From assembly GCF_028682475.1 (NCBI RefSeq), contig NZ_JANHLE010000034.1:1-59342 (forward strand): 59,342 bases of DNA, read 5' to 3'. A program made the translations under genes and the position numbers. The notes beneath the pieces are model-generated. The model ran no database searches, had not been told where the DNA came from, and saw only the letters and a list, made by a program, of their open reading frames with translations. The stretch is from Pseudomonas putida (GTDB lineage: Bacteria; Pseudomonadota; Gammaproteobacteria; Pseudomonadales; Pseudomonadaceae). Shown here piece after piece: positions 24,370 through 31,685 of the stretch. The stretch's first letter is position 1. Each line of letters starts with the position of its first letter.

Positions 24370-24999
24370 TCAGAGGCTGATGCCAACATCGAAAACAATG
24401 CTGCGGCCCAGGTTGCCACGCAGAAAGTCCGGCGCATCCGGGTGGGCGAACAACACCCGGGCGAAGGTCGGGCCGACCAGCGACAATGAGCGCCAGCCCT
24501 GGCGCAGGTACTCGGTGGGCGGCGGGAAGTGGCTGTTGAGGTCGAGCACTTCGCGCTTGAGGCTGGCGAAGGCGATGATGTCCAGTTCGCTCAGGTCGAG
24601 CCCGCGTTCCTGGTAGTTGTGCGATTTTTTCCGCAAGGTCGGCGCCAGACGCTGCAGCAGCTCCTGGGCACTGATCCGTCGTGGCCGGGCTTCACGCCGC
24701 ACCAGCTGGCTCAGGGAAAAGGCACTGCGCCGCCGTTGCAGCTCTTCGCGCCACTCGTCGTTGAGCCGACGGCCTTCGTCGAGGACGAAAAACACTTCAA
24801 ACGCCGCATCGCGAAACAATACGTCAGGCGGCTCCTGGCCGGCGGGAGTGAAGTCCTCGCTGCGATAAGGAATGTTCAGGCCTTGCAGCAGGCGCTGGCA
24901 CACCCAACGCTCACGTTCCCATTTACGGGCATTGGAAAGAAACGCATTGGCTTGTTCGGCCTGAATGGTTAGCAGGCGCAAGTAGTCTGAGTCGTCCAT
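24370..24999 (-). CDS. DUF1780 family protein
   Basis: 209-aa soluble protein, rich in charged residues, starting MDDSDYLRLLTIQAEQANAF and containing ARKWERERWVCQRLLQGLNI, then EPPDVLFRDAAFEVFFVLDE. The last part resembles the D..(E)xK layout of nuclease folds, but that is only an impression. Family function is unknown to me. The gene follows the MBL-fold lipoprotein gene by ten bases; an in-frame start at 25020 would overlap it. Confidence 0.82.
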   Translation of the reverse strand: MDDSDYLRLLTIQAEQANAFLSNARKWERERWVCQRLLQGLNIPYRSEDFTPAGQEPPDVLFRDAAFEVFFVLDEGRRLNDEWREELQRRRSAFSLSQLVRREARPRRISAQELLQRLAPTLRKKSHNYQERGLDLSELDIIAFASLKREVLDLNSHFPPPTEYLRQGWRSLSLVGPTFARVLFAHPDAPDFLRGNLGRSIVFDVGISL

Positions 25000-25009
25000 G
25001 GGGACAAGC

Positions 25010-26077
25010 TTAGCGTTCAATTGTGTCTACAGAAATAAAGTCGTTAACCGAGCGTGGGTTACGCGGTGGCAGAGCGATTTCGCTGAACGGTCTGGGCACG
25101 ACGATCTGTGATGCTTTCGGCAATGCGGTGCGCACGATCCGGTACAGGGCGTGTACGTCTTTTTCGCCGCGTAGCACTTTGGGGTCCTGCGGGTCGCCGC
25201 CGAAAAAGTCCTCCCAATGGCACAGTACGACCAGCCGCGGTTGAGTCAATTCGATCAGCGCCTGTGGATATCTTTTGACTTGAATCCACGACGCCACCGG
25301 CAGGATCGCGACATCGATACCCCTGCCATCGCCAAGATCGGGAGGAAATCCATAAGGCGCGTCGCTTGAACTGTCCTGATAGTGAATGCGGTAGGCGATT
25401 TCGCCGTTTTCATCCAGCAGGTCCACCAGCCAGGCCAGGGTCTGGCCTTCCTTCCAGTTGCGGAAGCTCTTGGGCAACGTTTTCAGGTCTTGTTGGTAAC
25501 TGCCGCCCATCAGGTCAATGTGTGTGGCGTTGGGCGCGTGGCTGCTCTGAATCGGCATGGCCCGGATAGTGCCTTTTTTCGATTTGAACCAGCCATCTTC
25601 CCGGGCAATCGGACGTGGTCCGTTGGGGCCGGGGAGCCAGGCCATTTTCTTCTCGGCATCTTCGAATTCACGCTCCGCACCGACTTCGGCGCGCAAGATA
25701 TGCCCGGCAGTGCGTGAGCCATAGAAGGTCGCGTTCGGGGTTTTATGGTTCAAAACCCAGGCCACATCGAGCAGATGATCGTAGTGGGCGTGACCGACCA
25801 GCAGCATGGTCGCTTCCGGGGTTCTGGGCATGCCTTTGTTGATTCTTTTGACATCGGGCGTGAGCCAGAGCAGCTGGGGCAGGGAAGGGCGGCTGAAAAA
25901 AGGGTCGAACACCACCGCTTCATCACGCCAGCGCAGCAGAAACCCCGCCACACCGAAAAACTCCAGTTTTGGTTTTGCCAGTTTGTGCTCGTCCGATGGT
26001 TTTATCGGGCCGAGCTCACTCAGGTCCTGCGGACACCCGGCCGTCAGCAGCACCAGCACCATCAGCATCCAGCGCAT
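25010..26077 (-). CDS. MBL-fold hydrolase, lipoprotein (UlaG/RomA-like)
   Basis: 355-aa protein with signal peptide MRWMLMVLVLLTAGC, a lipobox ending at Cys15. The metallo-beta-lactamase fold follows: LEFFGVAGFLLRWRDEAVVF, the metal motif GHAHYDHLLD (HxHxDH), and later IQSSHAPN and VVLCHWEDFF with further ligand histidines. Such periplasm-facing MBL lipoproteins are often annotated as Zn-dependent hydrolases; the substrate is unknown. Upstream of and probably co-transcribed with the DUF1780 gene. Confidence 0.88.
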   Translation of the reverse strand: MRWMLMVLVLLTAGCPQDLSELGPIKPSDEHKLAKPKLEFFGVAGFLLRWRDEAVVFDPFFSRPSLPQLLWLTPDVKRINKGMPRTPEATMLLVGHAHYDHLLDVAWVLNHKTPNATFYGSRTAGHILRAEVGAEREFEDAEKKMAWLPGPNGPRPIAREDGWFKSKKGTIRAMPIQSSHAPNATHIDLMGGSYQQDLKTLPKSFRNWKEGQTLAWLVDLLDENGEIAYRIHYQDSSSDAPYGFPPDLGDGRGIDVAILPVASWIQVKRYPQALIELTQPRLVVLCHWEDFFGGDPQDPKVLRGEKDVHALYRIVRTALPKASQIVVPRPFSEIALPPRNPRSVNDFISVDTIER

Positions 26078-26119
26078 TGCACACCCTCCATGCTCGCGTT
26101 CAGCACCAAGGCAGAGGCG

Positions 26120-26785
26120 TTACTGTGGTGATTCGGTGATGGTGACGCGCGCGCATCCCTGGTTATTGCGGTAGAGCAGATCCCCCAAAACCGATCCGCC
26201 ACCCACGTCGTTCACGTAGAAGAACAGCGGGCCGTCGCTGCGCGCGGTAAAACTGCTGTTGAAGATTCGGCCGCCTTCCACCGCCACGGCATCAGGCGGG
26301 CAGCGCCACGCTTTGGGCCACTCCTCGATCGTCGGTCCAGGATCGCAGTAGCCTTTCGGTAATGTTTTTTCCGGATTGATAGGCAGCGCGTAACTGTCGT
26401 CGCCGCTGGTGCCGATACGCGCCATGGTCTGAAACCAGGGTTGATCGGGGTGCCGACGTAGAGACGTTGAGAGGGCGGTTACCCACGAAGCGGGAAACTT
26501 CGGCGGACATTCGTAGCCGCCGGGGTTGGCTGGAATATATTTGTCACTCCAGCGCCACTGATCAGGCACCTGCAACTTCACCTGATAGGTGCGGCCTTGA
26601 TGAACCTGCATGCCGGAGTAGGCGCAGAGCGAGCGTGTGTCGAACCAGAAGGTCGCGGCATCGCTGGCGCTGCCGTCCTTTACCTTGCACAAGGTTTCAT
26701 AGTTCGCCGCCGAGGCGGGCAGCGGCTGGCCCAGCAGTATTGCCAGGGCAATCACCATGAGGGCTGTAACGAGAGGTTTGGGCAT
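26120..26785 (-). CDS. Secreted protein of unknown function
   Basis: 221 aa with a clear Sec signal peptide (MPKPLVTALMVIALAILLGQ, cleavage likely after PASA). The mature part has six cysteines and a C-terminal strand pattern GPLFFYVNDVGGGSVLGDLL, YRNNQGCARVTI, reminiscent of jelly-roll galactose-binding or LecA-like folds. I cannot assign a function. It lies 42 bases upstream of the MBL-fold lipoprotein gene on the same strand, so the two may be co-transcribed and act in the envelope. Confidence 0.75.
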   Translation of the reverse strand: MPKPLVTALMVIALAILLGQPLPASAANYETLCKVKDGSASDAATFWFDTRSLCAYSGMQVHQGRTYQVKLQVPDQWRWSDKYIPANPGGYECPPKFPASWVTALSTSLRRHPDQPWFQTMARIGTSGDDSYALPINPEKTLPKGYCDPGPTIEEWPKAWRCPPDAVAVEGGRIFNSSFTARSDGPLFFYVNDVGGGSVLGDLLYRNNQGCARVTITESPQ

Positions 26786-26840
26786 GACTCACTCCGTTTC
26801 AGGAGCGCCAGTGTCGCTTGCGTTTGAGCATAGCCGAATC

Positions 26841-26916
26841 CGGTGGGAGCGGGCTTGCCCCGCGATGCGATGTGACAGTGGGAATGCTATCGCGGGGCAA
26901 GCCCGCTCCCACCGGG
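26841..26916. repeat. Paired REP elements, outward order
   Basis: Here the arms are in the opposite order from the other pairs: CGGTGGGAGCGGGCTTGCCC(CGCGAT) comes first and ATCGCGGGGCAAGCCCGCTC(CCACCGGG) second. It is located between two divergent genes, close to the 5' end of the permease gene. Confidence 0.9.
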
Positions 26917-27003
26917 AGGTATCACATTACCCACGCAAGCGGTCTGAGGCGTAGCTTGCGGTGTAGACTGCCAGCAACGTCTTGTCTGAAGGGCTCTGCT
27001 GCC

Positions 27004-27693
27004 GTGATTGATGCTCAAGTGCTGTCTGACCTCAGCCTGACCCTGGGGTGGGTCGGCTATGCCGTGCTGCTGGTGTGGGCGGTGGCGCGTACGCGCTGGG
27101 TTGAACTGTTCACGGACAGTCGCCGTCAGCACCTGCTGTTCGGCACGGTGTTCGCCTTGTTTGCGTTGTGGTTGGTGCGCCGCGATTTCGACAACGGGGT
27201 GTCGTACCACTTCATCGGCATGACCGCCGTCACCTTGCTGCTGGATTGGCCGCTGGCGATTGTCGGCGGTTTGCTGGCGCAGGTCGGGTTGATCCTGCTC
27301 GGGCGTCAGGACCTGGCCGCCATGGGCGTCAACGGCCTGTTGTTCATCGGCCTGCCGGTGCTGGTCACCGAAGTCTGCGCGATCCTGGTGGAACGCGCGC
27401 AGCCGAAAAACCTGTTCGTTTACATCTTCTGTTCGGGATTTTTTGCCGCAGCCCTGGCGGCACTGCTGTGCCTGTTGCTCGGGCTGGGTTTGCTATGGCT
27501 GGACGGGCGCTTCGTGATGCCGGAGTGGATCGAAGACTTTATCGGCTACCTGTGGCTGATCATCTTTCCCGAAGCCTTTATCAACGGCATGATCGTCAGC
27601 GCCCTGGTGGTGTTTTGCCCGGAGTGGCTGGAAACCTTCAACCGCACCCGCTACCTGCAGGCGCCGTGGAAGGACGACGACGCCGGGCGTTAA
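27004..27693 (+). CDS. Energy-coupling-factor (CbiM-like) transporter permease
   Basis: 229-aa integral membrane protein with about six to seven hydrophobic segments; SYHFIGMTAVTLLLDWPLAI and NLFVYIFCSGFFAAALAALL are typical of the CbiM-like permease family found alone in pseudomonads. CbiM proteins are the substrate-specific parts of cobalt/nickel ECF transporters, but no ATPase or CbiN/Q gene lies nearby, so the substrate is uncertain. The start is GTG at 27004 (IDAQVLSDLSLTLGW follows); the frame is open upstream through REP DNA, which cannot be coding. It is convergent with yacG, three bases apart. Confidence 0.82.
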   Translation: MIDAQVLSDLSLTLGWVGYAVLLVWAVARTRWVELFTDSRRQHLLFGTVFALFALWLVRRDFDNGVSYHFIGMTAVTLLLDWPLAIVGGLLAQVGLILLGRQDLAAMGVNGLLFIGLPVLVTEVCAILVERAQPKNLFVYIFCSGFFAAALAALLCLLLGLGLLWLDGRFVMPEWIEDFIGYLWLIIFPEAFINGMIVSALVVFCPEWLETFNRTRYLQAPWKDDDAGR

Positions 27694-27696
27694 GGC

Positions 27697-27903
27697 TCAA
27701 TGGTGGGCGCGCGGATCGAGCTCGCCGGAAAACAGATCGTCTTCAGCATCCGGTGCAACTGGAATCTTGTGCTCTTCAGCGGCCCAGGCGCCGAGGTCGA
27801 TCAACTTGCAGCGGTCGGAACAGAACGGCCGGAACGGGCTGGCATCGCTCCACTCAACGGGGGCGCCACAGGTCGGGCATTCTACGGTCAGGGGTTGGCT
27901 CAT
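27697..27903 (-). CDS. yacG: DNA gyrase inhibitor YacG
   Basis: 68-aa zinc-finger protein. The four-cysteine pattern CPTCG...FCSDRC is present, and an acidic tail follows (PDAEDDLFSGELD). YacG binds GyrB and blocks DNA binding by gyrase in E. coli. It overlaps the end of coaE by four bases, the conserved coaE-yacG arrangement. Confidence 0.94.
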   Translation of the reverse strand: MSQPLTVECPTCGAPVEWSDASPFRPFCSDRCKLIDLGAWAAEEHKIPVAPDAEDDLFSGELDPRAHH

Positions 27904-28523
27904 GCTTGGCCTCCTCGCAAAGTCAGGTAAAAGTGGTGCAGGCGGTCGACCTCTGAATGCAGCCAGGTCAGGTCGCGGTCGTTGACCAGCACATCTTGGG
28001 CATGGCGCAGACGCTCTTCGCGGCTGGCCTGAGCCTTGAGAATGGCCTGCACCTGTTCAGGGCTGGTCTGGTCGCGCTGCAGGGTGCGCTGGATTTGCAG
28101 CTCCTGCGGGGCATCGATCACCAGCAGGCGTTGGGTGCGCTGAAACTGGCCCGACTCGACCATCAGCGGCGACACGAACACCGCATACGGCGACTCGGCC
28201 TTGGCCAGGTAACTGAAAATCTCCTGACCGATCAACGGATGCAGCAGGGCTTCCAGCCAGCGCCGTTGCTCGGGGTCGCGAAAGATCAGCTCGCGCAGCG
28301 CCGCCCGGTTCAGTTGGCCATCTTCCTGCAGCACACCCGCACCAAAGCGCTCGACAATACTGGCCAGCGCCGGACGCCCGGGCTCGACCACCCAGCGCGC
28401 GGCCTGATCGGCGTCGACCAGGTGCACACCCAGTTCGACAAAGCGCTGGGCCGCAGCGCTCTTGCCGCTGCCGATGCCGCCGGTGAGACCGAGAATCCAG
28501 GGAGTGAAAGCAGCGGTGGTCAT
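27900..28523 (-). CDS. coaE: Dephospho-CoA kinase
   Basis: 207-aa P-loop kinase catalysing the last step of coenzyme A synthesis. Walker A is GLTGGIGSGKSAAAQRF at the N-terminus; DADQAARWVVEPG contains the conserved DAD substrate motif. MTTAAFTPW at 28523 was chosen; a GTG one codon upstream is possible. The ATG overlaps the pilD stop, and the stop overlaps yacG. Confidence 0.96.
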   Translation of the reverse strand: MTTAAFTPWILGLTGGIGSGKSAAAQRFVELGVHLVDADQAARWVVEPGRPALASIVERFGAGVLQEDGQLNRAALRELIFRDPEQRRWLEALLHPLIGQEIFSYLAKAESPYAVFVSPLMVESGQFQRTQRLLVIDAPQELQIQRTLQRDQTSPEQVQAILKAQASREERLRHAQDVLVNDRDLTWLHSEVDRLHHFYLTLRGGQA

Positions 28524-29392
28524 CACATTCCAGAAAGGTTCAGGTAAGAAGTGGTTATTTGACCACCCCAGAGCAGTGCGATCCAGCCCGCGATGGCCAG
28601 ATAGGGACCAAAGGGGATCGGCGTGCTGGCCTTCAGGCCTTTAACCCGCAGCATGATCAGCCCGATTATCGCGCCGAGCACCGACGACAGCAGCAGCGTC
28701 AGCGGCAGGATCTGCCAGCCACCCCAGGCGCCGATCAGCGCCAGCAGCTTGAAGTCGCCGTAACCCATGCCTTCTTTGCCGGTGATGAACTTGAACAGCC
28801 AGAACACCGACCACAGGCTCAAATAGCCTGCGACCGCGCCCCACAGAGCATCCGCCAACGGCACGAACAGCTCGAAAGCGTTGACGATCAGCCCCAGCCA
28901 TAACAGCGGCAGCACCAGCACATCGGGCAACAGCCGGTGCTCGATGTCGATCAGGCTCATGGCCAGCAGCCCCCAACTCAATAGCATCAGGGCCAGTGCA
29001 GCGGTATTGGCGCCCAGATACCAGGCGACGAACCCCGTCAATGCCGCACAGCCCAGTTCCACCAGTGGATAACGGGCACTGATGGCGCTGCGGCAACTGC
29101 TGCAGCGCCCGCGCAGCAGCAAGTAGCTCAAAACCGGAATGTTTTCCCAGGCACGAATGCGATGCCCGCAGTGTGGGCACTGCGAGGCGGGCAGAAACAG
29201 ATCGTAGCGCTCAGGCGCGTCTTCGCCCGGCAGTTCCAGCACCTCCCGCGCTTCCGCCTGCCACTGGCGTTGCAGCATGATCGGCAGACGGTGCACCAGC
29301 ACGTTGAGAAAACTGCCGACGATCAGCCCCAGGAGCAGGGCAAAGCTCAGGTAAAGCAGCGGCTGGCTGGCCAGCGTATCCATCAGGTCCAT
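28523..29392 (-). CDS. pilD: Prepilin peptidase / N-methyltransferase PilD
   Basis: 289-aa inner-membrane aspartyl protease that cleaves and N-methylates type IV prepilins and type II pseudopilins. A cytoplasmic zinc domain has CPHCGHRIRAWEN and CSSCRS pairs. Catalytic aspartates fall in SLIDIEHRLLPD and the GxGD motif GMGYGDFKLLA. It would process PilA and the minor pilins in this window. Two bases separate it from pilC. Confidence 0.96.
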   Translation of the reverse strand: MDLMDTLASQPLLYLSFALLLGLIVGSFLNVLVHRLPIMLQRQWQAEAREVLELPGEDAPERYDLFLPASQCPHCGHRIRAWENIPVLSYLLLRGRCSSCRSAISARYPLVELGCAALTGFVAWYLGANTAALALMLLSWGLLAMSLIDIEHRLLPDVLVLPLLWLGLIVNAFELFVPLADALWGAVAGYLSLWSVFWLFKFITGKEGMGYGDFKLLALIGAWGGWQILPLTLLLSSVLGAIIGLIMLRVKGLKASTPIPFGPYLAIAGWIALLWGGQITTSYLNLSGM

Positions 29393-29394
29393 GT

Positions 29395-30603
29395 TCAGAT
29401 CACACTACCCAGCTGAAAGATTGGCAGGTACATGGCGATCACCAGACTGCCCACCAGCAGCCCGAGAATCAGCACGATCAGAGGTTCGAGCAAGCTGGCC
29501 AGGTTATCGAGCAAGCGCTCCACGGCACTTTCGTAATGGCTGGCGACTCTGGCGAGCATATCGTCCAGCGTACCGCCTGTCTCGCCGATGGCGCACATCT
29601 GTTGCATCAACCTTGGAAACAACCCGCTGCTGGCCATCGCCAGGCTCAACGGCTGGCCGCTGGCGAGGTCCTTGCGCAGGCGCAGCACCGCTTTTTCATA
29701 CAACGGATTGCCGCAAGCTCCGGCCACCGGCCCCAGCGCTTCCACCAGCGGAACCCCAGCGGCGAACGAGGTGGACAGCGTGCGGGCGAAACGGGCGAGG
29801 GCGGCATTGCTCAGCAAATCACCAACCACCGGCAGCTTCAGCGCCAGGCCCAGACACCACAGACGAAACGTGGGCTGGCGTCGGTATGCCCGACCCAAAC
29901 CCCAGACACTGCCAACCCCGCACAGCAGCAACCAGCCAACGTAGTGCCCCAACCACTCGGACAACCCGATCACCCGTCGGGTGAATGCCGGCAGCTCTGC
30001 GCCGAAACCGCTGAACATCGCCTGAAACTGCGGCACCACCTCAAGCAGCAACAGGCTGGAAACACCGAGCCCGGTCAACAGCACGATCAGCGGATAGGTC
30101 ATGGCTTTCTTCAACCGCGCGCGCAGCGCCTGGCGTTGCTCCTGCAGGTTGGCGACCTGTTCAAGCACCGCCTCCAGGCTGCCGGACTGTTCACCGGCGG
30201 CAATCAGGTTGCAGTACAGCGCATCGAAATATTGAGGGTGTCGACGCAACGCATCCGCCAGATTGCTACCGGCGCCGATATCCGTCTTCAGCGCGCCAAT
30301 CAGGCTGATCAGCGCCGGATTGCTGCTGCTTTGGGCAATCACCTCAAGCGCTTGCAGCAGCGCAACGCCGGAGCAGATCAAACTGGCCAGCTGGCGGCTG
30401 AACTGGCTCATCTCGCGGCTACCCAGCGTGCTCCGCCGGCGCCACAACCTGGCGTGCACCCGTTCCACGCTAACCGGTCGAATACCGCGTTTACGCAACT
30501 CGGCGCGCAGCAAGGCAGGGCTGCGTCCGCGGATTTCACCGCCGACCAGCGCCCCTTGCGCTGTGGTCCCTTGCCAGCTGTAGCTATAGGTTTTTTCGGT
30601 CAT
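29395..30603 (-). CDS. pilC: Type IV pilus inner-membrane platform protein PilC
   Basis: 402-aa GspF/PilC family protein with two homologous T2SSF domains (FSRQLASLICSGVALLQALE and FARTLSTSFAAGVPLVEALG) and three membrane segments; LTGLGVSSLLLLEVVPQFQAMF closes the first repeat. The start MTEKTYSYSWQG at 30603 is family-like. It couples the assembly ATPase to the pilin. The gene order is pilA (divergent), pilC, pilD, and the usual pilB between pilA and pilC is absent. Confidence 0.95.
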   Translation of the reverse strand: MTEKTYSYSWQGTTAQGALVGGEIRGRSPALLRAELRKRGIRPVSVERVHARLWRRRSTLGSREMSQFSRQLASLICSGVALLQALEVIAQSSSNPALISLIGALKTDIGAGSNLADALRRHPQYFDALYCNLIAAGEQSGSLEAVLEQVANLQEQRQALRARLKKAMTYPLIVLLTGLGVSSLLLLEVVPQFQAMFSGFGAELPAFTRRVIGLSEWLGHYVGWLLLCGVGSVWGLGRAYRRQPTFRLWCLGLALKLPVVGDLLSNAALARFARTLSTSFAAGVPLVEALGPVAGACGNPLYEKAVLRLRKDLASGQPLSLAMASSGLFPRLMQQMCAIGETGGTLDDMLARVASHYESAVERLLDNLASLLEPLIVLILGLLVGSLVIAMYLPIFQLGSVI

Positions 30604-30823
30604 CGCGACATCCTTGTGGCGTGGCCCGCACAAACCCGGAAACAGCTTCAGGGCCAGTGCCACGGGCAGGAGTGCCCGCTGCTCACTAGAGTAGTCGAGC
30701 CGGCATCAGCGAATGACCGGCACAGGGTGACAAAAGGTGTCTATTCGGGCCTACTGGCGCGCCTGTTGGCGGCCTGCCCCTGAGCGCCGCTGACCAGAAC
30801 CGATTTTGCGAGGGAGAACGTCC

Positions 30824-31252
30824 ATGAAAGGACAAAGCGGCATTACCTTGATCGAACTGATGATCGTCGTAGCGATCATCGGCATCCTGGCGACCATCGC
30901 CTTGCCCATGTACACCAACCACCAGGTGCGGACCAAGGCGACGGCTGCCCTGGTCGAGATTTCCGCCCTGAAAACCCCGTTTGATTTGCGCATGAACGAG
31001 GGGAAAGATGTTGCCGACGTCGCTGCTCTGGGCGGTCAGGCTACTACCAGCAACTGCGCCATTACCGCTACTGGCACGGCTGCCACTGGCGCGGGCAGCA
31101 TCGTCTGTACCCTGGTCGATGCCCCGGCTACTGCGCTGGGCAAAACCCTCACGCTGACTCGTTCGGCTAGCGGTTGGGCGTGCGCCAGCACCCTTGAAGA
31201 AGACCTTGCCCCAGCAGGCTGCAAGCCCGCTGAAAGTGCTGCGGCACAGTGA
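30824..31252 (+). CDS. pilA: Major type IV pilin PilA
   Basis: 142-aa prepilin with leader MKGQSG and mature N-terminus ITLIELMIVVAIIGILATIA (Glu at +5), followed by LPMYTNHQVRTKATAALVEI. C-terminal Cys residues in GWACASTLEEDLAPAGCKPA would form the D-loop disulfide. A GGGAG ribosome binding site precedes the ATG. A TGGCGC-N5-TTGGC sequence at 30754-30768 loosely resembles a sigma-54 promoter, as expected for PilR control, but lacks the invariant -12 GC. tRNA-Thr follows 64 bases downstream, as in P. aeruginosa. Confidence 0.94.
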   Translation: MKGQSGITLIELMIVVAIIGILATIALPMYTNHQVRTKATAALVEISALKTPFDLRMNEGKDVADVAALGGQATTSNCAITATGTAATGAGSIVCTLVDAPATALGKTLTLTRSASGWACASTLEEDLAPAGCKPAESAAAQ

Positions 31253-31315
31253 GCAATAGCTGTTATTAAACAGTGATTTGCGTAAGCGATCCGGCAGTGG
31301 TAGCGTTGGTGCCAC

Positions 31316-31391
31316 GCCGGTGTAGCTCAGTCGGTAGAGCAGCGCACTCGTAACGCGAAGGTCGCAGGTTCGATTCCTGTCTCCGGCACCA
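31316..31391 (+). tRNA. tRNA-Thr (CGT)
   Basis: 76 bases with encoded CCA. The anticodon loop CTCGTAA gives anticodon CGT; D arm GCTC/GAGC and T arm GCAGG/CCTGT are intact. The anticodon stem has a non-Watson-Crick A31-C39 pair. It sits between pilA and an AT-rich accessory island; the same tRNA flanks pilA in P. aeruginosa, where it is a recombination hotspot. Confidence 0.95.
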
Positions 31392-31434
31392 GTTCAGGTT
31401 CCATTGAAGGCGATCAAAATCTTTGGAGCTCTCG

Positions 31435-31461
31435 AAAAACCCGTCTTTTGGCGGGTTTTTT
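31435..31461 (+). terminator. Terminator downstream of tRNA-Thr
   Basis: Hairpin AACCCG-TCTTTTG-CGGGTT with a T-run, 44 bases after the tRNA. It marks the end of the core pilA/tRNA unit. Confidence 0.88.
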
Positions 31462-31640
31462 CGTTATAGCGTTCTGTTGGATTCCGAAGGATGCCAGCCG
31501 TTGCAAGGGTGACGTTTGGGATAAAGTCGCTTTGATAAGGGGTTCACCCTTATGGCTCGCACTACTTAACATCAAGCAAAACAAGAGCAACTAAATAGAT
31601 GCGGTTGCTTTTTCTTGTGACTATGTCAACTTGGAAAGTT

Positions 31641-31679
31641 AGAAAAATAATCTGCGGGGCTGCTTAAGCCCAGCAGATT
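31641..31679 (-). terminator. Terminator of the Lamassu-like operon
   Basis: On the minus strand a long stem (AATCTGC...GCAGATT with inner GGGCTTAAGCAGCCC) is followed by TTATTTTTCT, directly after the stop codon of the ABC ATPase gene. Confidence 0.82.
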
Positions 31680-31685
31680 CTAACT

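Noticed and set aside
30754..30768. Sigma-54 promoter for pilA (TGGCGC-N5-TTGGC)
   Set aside because: The spacing fits but the invariant GC of the -12 element is GG; not strong enough to list as a feature.
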